This document shows positions 1 to 8,287 of a DNA stretch of 31,230 bases, one piece after another. Each line of letters begins with the position of its first letter. The stretch's first letter is position 1. The notes below the pieces were generated by a model, which was not told where the DNA came from, ran no database searches, and saw nothing but the letters and a program-made list of their open reading frames with translations. The stretch spans positions 1 to 31,230 of the forward strand of contig DCUM01000159.1 of assembly GCA_002327255.1 (NCBI GenBank), given 5' to 3'. The stretch is from a bacterium UBA2214. Lineage in GTDB: Bacteria > Zhuqueibacterota > Zhuqueibacteria > Residuimicrobiales > Residuimicrobiaceae. Made by a program: the position numbers and the translations under genes.

Positions 1-197
1 TGGATCGAGTTGGCCACCAGCTCCTTGCCGGTGCCGCTTTCACCGGTGATCAAGACCGAGATGTCCGTCGGCGCGACGTGTTCGATGGTCTCGAGCAGAC
101 GCCGGATCGCTTCGGATTCACCGAGGATGCCGACATCCGCCTGAAGGGTGCGCCAGCGCGCATCAGCGCTTTCATCGGGAACTTGCACGTCGATCAT
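1..197 (-). CDS. Sigma-54 interacting transcriptional activator, N-terminal fragment (gene runs off the window)
   Basis: The 65 visible codons encode a short 22-residue leader followed directly by the start of a sigma-54 activator AAA+ domain: GILGESEAIRRLLETIEHVA and then the Walker A motif GESGTGKE at residues 52-59, followed by LVANSI. Such proteins use ATP hydrolysis to remodel RNA polymerase carrying sigma-54. No receiver, GAF or PAS domain precedes the AAA+ module, so the protein resembles PspF-type activators with no N-terminal sensor; a C-terminal HTH is expected outside the window. The ATG at 197 has AAGGG immediately against it, so a GTG three codons later (188), with a 9-nt spacing, may be the true start. 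It lies divergent from nothing close by, and its own promoter is at 236-264. Confidence 0.88.
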   Translation of the reverse strand, partial: MIDVQVPDESADARWRTLQADVGILGESEAIRRLLETIEHVAPTDISVLITGESGTGKELVANSI

Positions 198-235
198 CCC
201 TTAAATCGTTTGGCACTTCATTATCGGGCCCCATT

Positions 236-264
236 ATCATAAATTACACAGGATTCCACAACAA
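236..264 (-). promoter_or_regulatory. Sigma-70-type promoter for the sigma-54 activator gene
   Basis: Reading the minus strand, TTGTTG (259-264) is followed after exactly 17 nt by TATGAT (236-241). The -10 box matches the consensus at five of six positions. It lies about 40 nt upstream of the start codon at 197. No sigma-54 -24/-12 element (TGGCAC-N5-TTGCA) was found at this site. Confidence 0.45.
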
Positions 265-487
265 CACAAGCAATTTTTCGCGTTTTCAGGATCCCTTCGC
301 CAGGCGTCCAGCGTTTTTGCCGCGAGCAAGGGTTCAGACCGAATCCGGGTGAATGGCGGAACGTTTCGGGTTATGGCGCGCAAGAAGCAACGCCTGATCC
401 GATTTTTCGTCCATCAGCCGCTGCAGCGTTTGCAACGCTGATCGCGTCTGCAGGGATGCCGCCTTGCGCGGCGTTCGCGGCCATCGA

Positions 488-1414
488 TCAGGTTTTCTGC
501 ATCGACTTGAAAAATGCCACCGTCTGCAGCAAGCCCTGCTGCAAATCCATACGCGGCGTCCATCCCAGCACCGTCTGAGCGTGATGGAAGTCGATCACGC
601 TGCGGAATTGTTCGCCTTCTTTTCCCGGGCCGTGCTCTTCGGGCTGATTGGCGCCGGTGATGCGGTTGATGGCGCGATAGACGTCATTGATGGTGGCCTC
701 GCGGCCGGTGCCGATGTTGATAATATCATTGCCGGTCTGCTGCAGCGCGCGCAAATTGGCGGCGACGACATCGCCGACAAAGACAAAATCGCGTGTCTGT
801 TCACCCGTGCCGTTGATGACCGGCTGCTCACCGTTGAGAAGCCGTTGGCAAAAGATGGCCACGACGCCGGCTTCGCCGTGCGGGTTCTGCCGCGGACCAT
901 AGACATTGGCATAACGCAAAATGGTGTATCCCAGTCCATAGGTGAGCGCATAGAAAAAGAGATATTTCTCTCCGACCAGTTTGGTGATGCCATAAGGGCT
1001 GCAGGGTTGGGTTTTGTGAGATTCGTCCGCAGGGAAAAAATCCTGCTCGCCATAGATGGCGCCGCCGGAGGAGGCGAAAATCACCCGTTTCACGCCGGTT
1101 TTGATGCAGGCCTGCAGGATGTTGAGGAATCCGAGCACGTTATTCTTCGCATCATAGATGGGATCATCGACGGAGCGCCGTACGTCCATTTGCGCGGCAT
1201 GGTGATTGACGACATCGATTTGATGGTTGTGAAAAAGATTCACCAGATCAGGATCCTGAATATCCATATGGTAAAACGTCGCGGCGGGATTGAGGTTTTC
1301 GGTGCGTCCGGTGCTGAGATTGTCGACGATGATGACCTCATGCCCTGCGGAGATATACGCATCGGCGATCTGGGAGGCGATAAAACCGGCGCCGCCGGTG
1401 ACCAGTATTTTCAT
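488..1414 (-). CDS. NAD-dependent nucleotide-sugar epimerase/dehydratase (UDP-glucose 4-epimerase-like, extended SDR)
   Basis: A 308-residue extended short-chain dehydrogenase/reductase. The N-terminal Rossmann motif is TGGAGFIAS (residues 6-14), with Ala where most GalE-type enzymes have the third Gly of GxxGxxG. Asp31 after the second beta strand fits NAD binding. The catalytic Ser region is ASSGGAIYG (114-122) and the catalytic pair is Tyr141/Lys145 in YGITK. RYANVYGPRQ and DFVFVGDVV are typical of UDP-sugar 4-epimerases, which interconvert UDP-glucose/UDP-galactose or their N-acetyl or uronate forms for polysaccharide and LPS synthesis; substrate cannot be read from sequence. The start at 1414 was chosen because AAGGAG lies 6 nt upstream and MKILVTGGAGF is the usual family N-terminus; the longer open frame to 1465 adds a non-conserved leader. 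It follows purD by 65 nt and is probably the last gene of the uvrB operon. Confidence 0.93.
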   Translation of the reverse strand: MKILVTGGAGFIASQIADAYISAGHEVIIVDNLSTGRTENLNPAATFYHMDIQDPDLVNLFHNHQIDVVNHHAAQMDVRRSVDDPIYDAKNNVLGFLNILQACIKTGVKRVIFASSGGAIYGEQDFFPADESHKTQPCSPYGITKLVGEKYLFFYALTYGLGYTILRYANVYGPRQNPHGEAGVVAIFCQRLLNGEQPVINGTGEQTRDFVFVGDVVAANLRALQQTGNDIINIGTGREATINDVYRAINRITGANQPEEHGPGKEGEQFRSVIDFHHAQTVLGWTPRMDLQQGLLQTVAFFKSMQKT

Positions 1415-1479
1415 GGTGTACTCCTTGAGGATAAAATGAGCCGTGCTGCAACCCATCGGGTGCAATCGGTGAAATGGTT

Positions 1480-2751
1480 CTATGGCGATCGCAGGCCCTT
1501 GGCGCCGATGTCCTTGCGGTAGTAGGCGCCGTCAAAGGTAATTTTGCCCACGGTACGATAGGCCGAATCGATGGCATCGCGCAGCGTTGGCGCCCAGGCG
1601 GTCACGGTGAGAACGCGTCCACCGGCCGTAACCGGATTTCCTTGCACCTCTCTGGTGCCGGAATGAAAGATCATGGTCTCCTGATCGAGCGCTTTATCGA
1701 GTCCATAGATGCGCTTTTCTTTTTCATATCGTTCGGGGTAACCGCCCGAGGCGATCACCACGCCGGCGGTGGCGCCCTCGCGATTGCGCCATTGGACACG
1801 ATGCAACAGGCCGCTGCGCGCGGCAAAAATCGTTTCGATGAGATCGTTTTGTGCCAGCGGCAACAGGACCTGTGTTTCCGGATCGCCGAAGCGGCAGTTG
1901 TATTCCAATACTTTGGGCCCCTGCGCGGTCAGGATCAGGCCGGCATAGAGAACACCGCGGTAGGGCCGGTCTTCCCCGGCCATGGCTTTGATGGTTGGCG
2001 CCATGATTTCCGATTGAATGCGCTCGAACCCTTCAGCCGTCAGGAAGGGGGTCGGCGCGTAGGCGCCCATGCCGCCGGTGTTGGCGCCCTGATCGCCATC
2101 GAAGATGCGCTTGTGATCCTGTGCCGGGGCGAGATAAACGAGATGCTCGCCGTCGCTGAGGGCGAGGATGGAGACCTCCTCCCCCTGCAGAAATTCTTCC
2201 AGGATCACTTTATCACCGGCGGCACCAAAGACGCGCTTGTGCATGATCTGGGAAAGTGCCTCCATGGCCTGAGCGGGCTCGTGACAAATCACCACGCCTT
2301 TGCCCGCCGCCAGTCCGTCCGCTTTGATGACCAGTGGCATCCTGGCGACCGCCGCATAATTTCTCGCCTGGTCGTAATCGCTGAACACGGCGTACGCGGC
2401 ACTGGGGATACGATGGCGCGCGAGGAACTCTTTGGTGAAGACTTTGCTGCCCTCCAGTTGCGCGGCGCGTTGCGTGGGGCCAAAAATGGCCAAGCCGTTG
2501 TTTTCGAAGAGATCGACGATGCCGTCTACCAGGGGTTGTTCGGGTCCGACGATGGTCAAATCGATTTTCTCTTTGACGGCGAAGTGCAGCAAGCGTTGCA
2601 AATCGTTGACGGGTATATTTTCACAAATGGCGTCGCGGCTGATGCCAAAGTTGCCGGGGGCGCAATAGATTTTTTTGACCAGGGCGCTGCGTTTGATCTT
2701 CCAAACCAGGGCATGTTCCCGTCCGCCGCTGCCGATGACCAGTACTCTCAT
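1480..2751 (-). CDS. purD: Phosphoribosylamine-glycine ligase (GAR synthetase)
   Basis: A 423-residue, full-length PurD, which joins phosphoribosylamine and glycine with ATP to give glycinamide ribonucleotide, the second step of de novo purine synthesis in the cytosol. The N-domain starts MRVLVIGSGGREHAL, the family signature. The ATP-grasp core shows KADGLAAGKGV (143-153), LEEFLQGEEVS near 184-194, the loop QGANTGGMGAYAP (221-233) and the metal-binding segment LEYNCRFGDPETQ (282-294). The C-terminal domain carries VVIASGGYPERY. The start ATG overlaps the uvrB stop by 4 nt (ATGA), so the two are translationally coupled. The pairing with uvrB has no obvious metabolic logic. All catalytic regions look intact. 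Confidence 0.97.
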   Translation of the reverse strand: MRVLVIGSGGREHALVWKIKRSALVKKIYCAPGNFGISRDAICENIPVNDLQRLLHFAVKEKIDLTIVGPEQPLVDGIVDLFENNGLAIFGPTQRAAQLEGSKVFTKEFLARHRIPSAAYAVFSDYDQARNYAAVARMPLVIKADGLAAGKGVVICHEPAQAMEALSQIMHKRVFGAAGDKVILEEFLQGEEVSILALSDGEHLVYLAPAQDHKRIFDGDQGANTGGMGAYAPTPFLTAEGFERIQSEIMAPTIKAMAGEDRPYRGVLYAGLILTAQGPKVLEYNCRFGDPETQVLLPLAQNDLIETIFAARSGLLHRVQWRNREGATAGVVIASGGYPERYEKEKRIYGLDKALDQETMIFHSGTREVQGNPVTAGGRVLTVTAWAPTLRDAIDSAYRTVGKITFDGAYYRKDIGAKGLRSP

Positions 2752-4805
2752 AGGGGCTCCCTTTTGCGGATTTTCAGGCTGTTTTTATTTTTTTCTTCCT
2801 CACTCAAGCGCAGCAAATCGATTTCATCGCGCAAGGCGGCCGCGTGTTCAAATTGCAGTTCAGCGGCAGCGGCAAACATCTTTTTCTCCATCTCCTGTAA
2901 AAGTTCCTCTTTCTCCTTGACGGACATGGCCCTCCAGGCGTTACGAAACGCCTTGTCCTCGAGGTCCACTCCTTTTTTGCCATAGGGCTCCGGTTTGGCA
3001 TCGGCGACGCGGGTGGCGCCCATGACGTCTTCCACCGATTTGAAAATGGATTGCGGGGTGATGCCATGAACCGTGTTGTATTCCGCCTGGATTTTACGCC
3101 GCCGCAGTGTTTCATCGATGGCGCGTCGCATCGAATCGGTGATTTTATCGGCGTAAAAAATGACCTTGCCGTTGACATTGCGCGCTGCCCGGCCCGCCAC
3201 CTGGATCAGCGAACGTTCCGAGCGTAAAAAGCCCTCCTTGTCGGCATCGAGAACCGCCACCAGGGAGACTTCGGGCAGATCGAGGCCTTCGCGCAACAAA
3301 TTGATGCCCACCAGCACGTCAAACTCGGCGAGCCGGAGTTCGCGCAGAATCACCACGCGATCCAGGGCATCGATCTCTGAGTGCATATAGCGTACGCGAA
3401 TCCCCATGCCGGCGAGATAATCCGTCAAATCTTCCGCCATGCGCTTGGTGAGCGTGGTGACGAGTATGCGTTCGTTGCGTTCCGCGCGGGTGCGAATTTC
3501 TTCGATGAGATCATCGATCTGTCCCTGGATGGGCCGCACTTCGATTTCCGGATCCATCAACCCCGTCGGCCGGATGACCTGTTCCACCACCACGCCCTCG
3601 CTCTTCTCGAGTTCGAACTCGCCGGGCGTGGCGGTGACAAAGATGCAGCGCTGCAAAGAGGCAAGAAATTCATCGAAATTGAGCGGGCGGTTGTCCAGCG
3701 CCGAAGGCAGCCGGAATCCAAATTCCACCAGTGTCTCTTTGCGGGAACGGTCGCCATGGTACATGCCGCGAATCTGCGGAATGCTGACGTGTGATTCATC
3801 GAGAATGAGGAGATAATCCTCCGGGAAATAATCGATCAGGGTGTCCGGGCGTTCCCCGGGTTGGCGGCCGGAGAGATGGCGGGCGTAATTTTCAATCCCC
3901 GAGCAGTAGCCAATCTCCTCCAGCATCTCGAGGTCATAGCGGCTGCGCATTTCCAGCCGCTGCGCTTCGAGCAGTTTGTTATGGCTGCGAAACCAGGCGA
4001 GGCGTTCCTCCAGTTCCGTGCGAATGCCCTTCATCGCCGCCTGCAGTTTGTGGTTGGGGGTGATGAAATGCTTGGCCGGAAAGATGGCCGCCGTCTCGAG
4101 ATCGCGCTTGATCTCTCCGGTCAGGGTATCGACCATGCAGAGGCGCTCTATTTCATCACCGAACATCTCGATGCGAATGGCTTCGTTCTCGGAGGCGGGA
4201 AGGACTTCGACGACATCCCCGCGGACGCGAAAGGAGCCGCGCTCAAAAGCGATGTCGTTGCGCGCATAGTGGATTTCCACCAGTTTCTGCAAAATCTGAT
4301 TGCGCTCGATGCGTTGGCCGCGATTGAGGATGACCAGCATTTCGAGCCAATCTTCGGGTGATCCCAAACCGTAAATGCAGGAGACGGAAGCGACAATGAT
4401 GACATCGCGCCGTGACAGCAGCGAAGCGGTTGCGCGCAGGCGCAAGCGGTCGATTTCATCATTGATGGAGGTATCCTTTTCGATATAGGTATCCGTCGTG
4501 GGCATGTAGGCTTCCGGCTGATAATAATCGTAATAGCTGATGAAATATTCGACGGCATTTTCCGGGAAGAACCCGCGGAACTCCCCATAGAGCTGTGCGG
4601 CCAGGGTTTTATTATGGGAGAGTACCAGTGTCGGGCGCCCATAGTGGGCGATCACATTGGCCATCGTATAGGTTTTTCCGCTGCCGGTGACGCCCATAAG
4701 AGTTTGAAAACGGTCGCCGCGAACAAGCCCGGCACAGAGCTGTTCCACTGCCTGCGGTTGATCGCCTTTCAAGGTAAAAGGGGATACCAGTTTGAATGAG
4801 GCCAT
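2748..4805 (-). CDS. uvrB: Excinuclease ABC subunit B (UvrB)
   Basis: A 685-residue UvrB, the damage-verifying DNA helicase-like subunit of bacterial nucleotide excision repair, which receives damaged DNA from UvrA and recruits UvrC. Seen in order: the Q-like N-terminus FKLVSPFTLKGDQPQAVEQL; Walker A GVTGSGKTYTMAN (residues 38-50); the beta-hairpin region YYDYYQPEAYMPTTDTYIEKD; the Walker B-type segment LLILDESHVS; helicase motif V/VI with INLLREGLDLPEV and QVAGRAARN; and a C-terminal UVR domain (KEKEELLQEMEKKM... EHAAALRDEI) that contacts UvrC. Length is normal for the family. No convincing Shine-Dalgarno precedes the ATG at 4805, but the N-terminus is canonical. It heads the operon uvrB > purD > epimerase. 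Confidence 0.98.
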   Translation of the reverse strand: MASFKLVSPFTLKGDQPQAVEQLCAGLVRGDRFQTLMGVTGSGKTYTMANVIAHYGRPTLVLSHNKTLAAQLYGEFRGFFPENAVEYFISYYDYYQPEAYMPTTDTYIEKDTSINDEIDRLRLRATASLLSRRDVIIVASVSCIYGLGSPEDWLEMLVILNRGQRIERNQILQKLVEIHYARNDIAFERGSFRVRGDVVEVLPASENEAIRIEMFGDEIERLCMVDTLTGEIKRDLETAAIFPAKHFITPNHKLQAAMKGIRTELEERLAWFRSHNKLLEAQRLEMRSRYDLEMLEEIGYCSGIENYARHLSGRQPGERPDTLIDYFPEDYLLILDESHVSIPQIRGMYHGDRSRKETLVEFGFRLPSALDNRPLNFDEFLASLQRCIFVTATPGEFELEKSEGVVVEQVIRPTGLMDPEIEVRPIQGQIDDLIEEIRTRAERNERILVTTLTKRMAEDLTDYLAGMGIRVRYMHSEIDALDRVVILRELRLAEFDVLVGINLLREGLDLPEVSLVAVLDADKEGFLRSERSLIQVAGRAARNVNGKVIFYADKITDSMRRAIDETLRRRKIQAEYNTVHGITPQSIFKSVEDVMGATRVADAKPEPYGKKGVDLEDKAFRNAWRAMSVKEKEELLQEMEKKMFAAAAELQFEHAAALRDEIDLLRLSEEEKNKNSLKIRKREPL

Positions 4806-4855
4806 GGGGAGTACATCCGCTGCGAAAGGTTAACTGCCTGCTTTTACAAACTTGT

Positions 4856-4884
4856 AATTTACTATTAAATCAATAAATAGTCAA
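4856..4884 (-). promoter_or_regulatory. Sigma-70 promoter for the uvrB-purD-epimerase operon
   Basis: On the minus strand TTGACT (4879-4884), a 17-nt AT-rich spacer and TAAATT (4856-4861) form a near-consensus promoter about 50 nt upstream of the uvrB start. No LexA (CTGT-N8-ACAG) or DinR-type box was recognised here, so SOS control is not supported by what is visible. Confidence 0.6.
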
Positions 4885-4931
4885 GACTGAATTGTACTGC
4901 ATCCCAGGGGGGCAAAAGCGCAATAAAAGAC

Positions 4932-4959
4932 TTGAATGTGTCGGTAATTTTGCTAACTT
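4932..4959 (+). promoter_or_regulatory. Possible promoter for the glycoside-hydrolase-like gene
   Basis: TTGAAT (4932-4937), 16 nt, TAACTT (4954-4959) lies about 37 nt upstream of the start at 4997, in the 191-nt divergent region shared with uvrB. Match is partial, so the call is tentative. Confidence 0.3.
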
Positions 4960-4996
4960 TTTGCAGGTATCGAGACGGTCTTCTTTGGGAGTACGC

Positions 4997-7378
4997 ATGC
5001 GCAAGCGGACGGTTCTGTCCTTCATCCTCTTCCTCTCTTTCTCCATTTCATGGCCTGTCCCCCCCCTGCCGGCTGCGAGTGACGAAGGGTTCACGCGCGC
5101 CCTCTGGGTGACGCGCTGGGATTTCCGCGATGCGACGGATATCAAACGGATCATGAAAAATGCCGCCAATGCCCGTTTCAATACCATCCTCTTTCAGGTA
5201 CGCGGTGATGCCACGGTCTACTATCGCTCGCTGCTCGAACCGGTCGCCCAGGAGCTCAACGGCACCAGCGCGGACTGGGACCCCCTGCAATGCGCCATTG
5301 AACAGGCGCATGATCAAGGCTTGCAACTCCACGCCTGGATCAATGTCTATCCCGGCTGGATGGGCGATAAACCACCGCGCCATAAATCGCAACTCTTCTT
5401 CACCCATCCCGATTGGTTCATGGTGGACCAGTTCGGTCAGCGCCAGGCTTTGAATAAACACTACCTCTGGCTCTCCCCGACCCACCCCCAGGTGACGCCC
5501 TATCTGCTGCAGGTGTGCAGGGAAATCTATCAGCGCTATAAAGTGGACGGCTTGCATCTGGATTACGTGCGCTACCCGGCGCCATCCTACTCCTACGATA
5601 GCGCTTCGCTGCTCGCCTACCGTACCGAAACCGGCGGCGAACCGGAGCATGACGACGATGCCTGGCGCCTGTGGCGGCGTTCCGCCATCTCAAAATTCAT
5701 CGCCGCTCTCTATGAAGACATGCGCCTCCATCGCCCTGAGATGGTTCTTTCGGCAGCGGTGATGGGCGACTATGCCCGCGGGGAGAGGCTCTACCTTCAG
5801 GACAGCCACGACTGGCTGGCGCGCGGAATCATCGATGCCATCTATCCCATGATCTACACCAAAGACGATACGCTGTTCAGCAGACAACTCGCCGAACATC
5901 GTCTCAACGACCACAATCGCCACGTCTATCCGGGCATCTATGGCGCCAGCAGCCTGCTGCTGCGCTCCCAGCTGCGCACTGCCATGGCCCAGGGCTGCAA
6001 TGGCGTTGCGTTTTTTTCATACAGTCTGCTCTTTCCCAATCACACGGGCAAAAACGATTTTCTCGCCGTTCTCCGCGAAGTATGGCAAACCCCCAGCCTG
6101 GTTGCTGATCATGTCTGGAAAGATTACATCGGCGACTCTCAGGGCCCCATTGTCGAACAGGTCTATACCCTGCCCGTTGAAGTCTATGCAAACAGCAAAT
6201 TCAAAATCGCCGCCAAAATAACCGATCCCTCCGGTGTCTACGACACCAATGACCGCGCCGACAGCATGGGAATTCATCTGTTCCACGACCGCACCTGGCC
6301 GCCGCGCAGGGGCGTGCGTGTGTCCATGAACCGCCTGAAAAATTATAAAGACTGGTACATCACCGACCAGGCGATCGAAGTGCAGGCGCCGGGACTCGAT
6401 TTCCGCTTCAGGATATACGCCTGGGACAACCATCAGGAATCGCTGGGACATTACAAGCGCAACAAAGGCTACAGCGACGTCTGGTCTCTCTCCATCCTCG
6501 CCCGCGCCCAATCCTTCATCTCCAGTGGGACGTTTGGACCGCCCTTTTGGGAACCCACGGCCATCGCTTCTGACAGCCGGTCTCAAATCTGGGTGGGCGC
6601 CGCACATTCGGATCGCCTCACCATCCTCGATCCGCGCGGCAAGGCGACGCCCTTCTCTCCCATCCGCAAAGGCCTGGCCCCGGACGGGACGATGCGGGAA
6701 TTGGGCACGGTCTCCGCGCTGGCTCTGGCAGCGCCGGACATCATGTGCGTGCTCACCATGACGGAGCCGGGGATTATTTATCGCTTTCGAACGGACAACG
6801 GCCTCTCCTTGCCGGCCCTGGCGATTCATTTCGAGGCCAGCGCACTCGATTGCGACGCAAAAGGGAATCTCTTTGTGCTGGAAGATCATACCGCGCATTT
6901 TCACATCCTCAACCCCGGCGGTGAACCGCTTGACGGAAGCCCGTTCGGCACCTGGCATGGCAGTAACGACATCGCGGTGCTGAAAAACAGCAGCCGGGTA
7001 TTCATCGCCGATCAAACCAGTGGCGGGGTGCAGTGCTGGAATGGCGCCATCGAAGGCAACAGGGCGCACTACTGGCGCGAGAATGATCTGGCCGCCGTGG
7101 ATGTGGGGACGGGCCGCGTGTCCAGGGATCAGGCGGATTTCATCTATGTGCCGCACAGCGATCGCGGCGTCATCACCATCTTCAATCGCAGCGGTGGACT
7201 GCTCGCCCACCTCAAAGGCGGCAAACCTTCCCTGAACTACCCCAATGCGCTGACGATCTCTCCAGGGGGTGACTCGCTCTTTGTGATCGAAACGGAGATA
7301 TACGGGCCCGGAAGAATTGCGTTGTGGTTGAGAAAAGCCCCATTAAACCACATAAAAAATGATCAGGGAATCCGATAG
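4997..7378 (+). CDS. Exported glycoside-hydrolase-like protein (GHL10/DUF187 type) with C-terminal beta-propeller-like region
   Basis: A 793-residue protein with a signal peptide (MRKRT, hydrophobic LSFILFLSFSIS, cleavage probably near PLPAAS-DE). Residues about 30-400 match the glycosyl-hydrolase-like 10 (DUF187/YngK) family: TRALWVTRWDF, NTILFQVRGDATVYY, WDPLQCAIEQAHDQGLQLHAWINVYPGW, and HLDYVRYP with Asp189 in a likely acidic active-site position; this is a TIM-barrel fold thought to act on polysaccharide or peptidoglycan-type substrates. Residues about 410-500 look like a beta-rich linker, and about 510-790 contain repeated strands (SRSQIWVGAAHSDRLTILDP, CDAKGNLFVLEDHT, DIAVLKNSSRVFIADQ) like NHL/SMP-30-type propellers. 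Start 4997 was chosen for GGGAG 5 nt upstream and the signal peptide. Its 3' end overlaps the convergent stress gene by 16 nt. Substrate unknown. Confidence 0.87.
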   Translation: MRKRTVLSFILFLSFSISWPVPPLPAASDEGFTRALWVTRWDFRDATDIKRIMKNAANARFNTILFQVRGDATVYYRSLLEPVAQELNGTSADWDPLQCAIEQAHDQGLQLHAWINVYPGWMGDKPPRHKSQLFFTHPDWFMVDQFGQRQALNKHYLWLSPTHPQVTPYLLQVCREIYQRYKVDGLHLDYVRYPAPSYSYDSASLLAYRTETGGEPEHDDDAWRLWRRSAISKFIAALYEDMRLHRPEMVLSAAVMGDYARGERLYLQDSHDWLARGIIDAIYPMIYTKDDTLFSRQLAEHRLNDHNRHVYPGIYGASSLLLRSQLRTAMAQGCNGVAFFSYSLLFPNHTGKNDFLAVLREVWQTPSLVADHVWKDYIGDSQGPIVEQVYTLPVEVYANSKFKIAAKITDPSGVYDTNDRADSMGIHLFHDRTWPPRRGVRVSMNRLKNYKDWYITDQAIEVQAPGLDFRFRIYAWDNHQESLGHYKRNKGYSDVWSLSILARAQSFISSGTFGPPFWEPTAIASDSRSQIWVGAAHSDRLTILDPRGKATPFSPIRKGLAPDGTMRELGTVSALALAAPDIMCVLTMTEPGIIYRFRTDNGLSLPALAIHFEASALDCDAKGNLFVLEDHTAHFHILNPGGEPLDGSPFGTWHGSNDIAVLKNSSRVFIADQTSGGVQCWNGAIEGNRAHYWRENDLAAVDVGTGRVSRDQADFIYVPHSDRGVITIFNRSGGLLAHLKGGKPSLNYPNALTISPGGDSLFVIETEIYGPGRIALWLRKAPLNHIKNDQGIR

Positions 7379-8253
7379 CGGGGTTTGCGTGTGAGTAAAA
7401 TGGAACCGGGCAGATCGCGAAAAACCCGGTCAAAATCCTGCTGCGCCAGCCGGCTCCATAAACTGGCATGATTTCTGGGTCCGGATGCAATGAAAAGATC
7501 GGCACGGATTTCGCTTGCAAAGGCCAACGTGCAATTGGCAGCACGTTCATAGAGACATTGGGCGCGGTAGCGCAGCCCTGCACCCGCGAATTGCTGCAGA
7601 TGGCGTTGCAGACGGCGGTCCTGACGGTGATACATGCGCCGGATATCCTCGGCGCTCTGCAACTGCGGTTTTTTGATCTCATAGGCCGCATCGAGAAAGG
7701 TGTGGGTAAAGATCAACTCACGCGCATTGAGTAAACCGGCCATCCCCATGGTTGCCTGAATCGCCAGACGCGCAGCGCGGTCATACTCCACCGCGCAGTG
7801 AACCCGCTCGATCGCTTGCGGCGCCTCCCTGGGGTCGGTGAAGATCAGCAGAGAGCAGGGCGATTGATGGGGCAGCTGCCGCGCCACAGAACCGATAAAA
7901 TAATTCCAGAAACTGCCCTTTTTCATGGCGCCGGCCACGATCAAATCCGCGTGCTGCTCCCTGGCCACCCGGACCAGCGTCTCCACCGGCGTGCCCCGCT
8001 GCACGATAAACCGCGGCGCCAGATTCCCAAAATCAGAATTCTCGATGGCCGCTTCGAGGCGCTGCCGCGCGGCAGGGGTGTCGTCACCGACATGCAAAAT
8101 GACGGGTTCGGCTTCGATTCTACTGATAATCTGGAAGGATTCATTGAGCACCGCTTTGATGCGAGGAGAAAAAGCGACGGCGATGATCGCGCGCCGGAAG
8201 ACGTACTGCTGCGATGGTTCACGTTGTATATGTTCCTCGTCCCGGGCTGTCAT
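7363..8253 (-). CDS. Tandem universal stress protein (two UspA-like domains)
   Basis: A cytosolic protein of about 296 residues carrying two Usp folds. The first (about 18-160) begins FRRAIIAVAFSPRIKAVL and contains HADLIVAGAMKKGSFWNYFIG, with SPCSLLIF as the last strand. The glycine loop is altered from the G-x2-G-x9-G-S/T ATP motif, so nucleotide binding is uncertain. The second (about 165-290) has VHCAVEYDRAARLAIQ, LIFTHTF and ADLFIASGPRNHASLWSRL, ending GSILLTRKPRYRIP. Usp proteins help survival under starvation or stress, usually through nucleotide-dependent binding. The start at 8253 is preferred because AGGA lies 7 nt upstream; an ATG at 8277, with GGA 6 nt upstream and 10 nt after the upstream gene's stop, is nearly as good. 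The gene follows a putative lipoprotein gene and probably shares its transcript. Confidence 0.85.
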   Translation of the reverse strand: MTARDEEHIQREPSQQYVFRRAIIAVAFSPRIKAVLNESFQIISRIEAEPVILHVGDDTPAARQRLEAAIENSDFGNLAPRFIVQRGTPVETLVRVAREQHADLIVAGAMKKGSFWNYFIGSVARQLPHQSPCSLLIFTDPREAPQAIERVHCAVEYDRAARLAIQATMGMAGLLNARELIFTHTFLDAAYEIKKPQLQSAEDIRRMYHRQDRRLQRHLQQFAGAGLRYRAQCLYERAANCTLAFASEIRADLFIASGPRNHASLWSRLAQQDFDRVFRDLPGSILLTRKPRYRIP

Positions 8254-8287
8254 ACGCTGATCCTGCTCTGTCTCCATCTCAAGTCCG

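Noticed and set aside
424..440. Inverted repeat CAGCGTT-TGC-AACGCTG as terminator of the minus-strand operon
   Set aside because: Arms of 7 bp but no T-run on the minus strand side; chance palindrome in GC-rich DNA is likely.
334..487. Minus-strand frame after the epimerase with a protein-like tail (MDEKSDQALLLARHNPKRSA)
   Set aside because: No ribosome-binding site, no good start, and only 26 codons from the single ATG at 414. The epimerase already has a normal-length C-terminus, so a frameshift need not be invoked.
464..1522. Long plus-strand open frame (352 codons) opposite the epimerase
   Set aside because: It is the antisense shadow of a clear SDR enzyme; product has no recognisable motifs.
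1474..2985. 503-codon plus-strand frame opposite purD
   Set aside because: Shadow of purD; the minus-strand product matches PurD throughout.
4806..4996. SOS (LexA) box controlling uvrB
   Set aside because: No CTGT-N8-ACAG or Gram-positive GAAC-N4-GTTC element was found in the uvrB upstream region.
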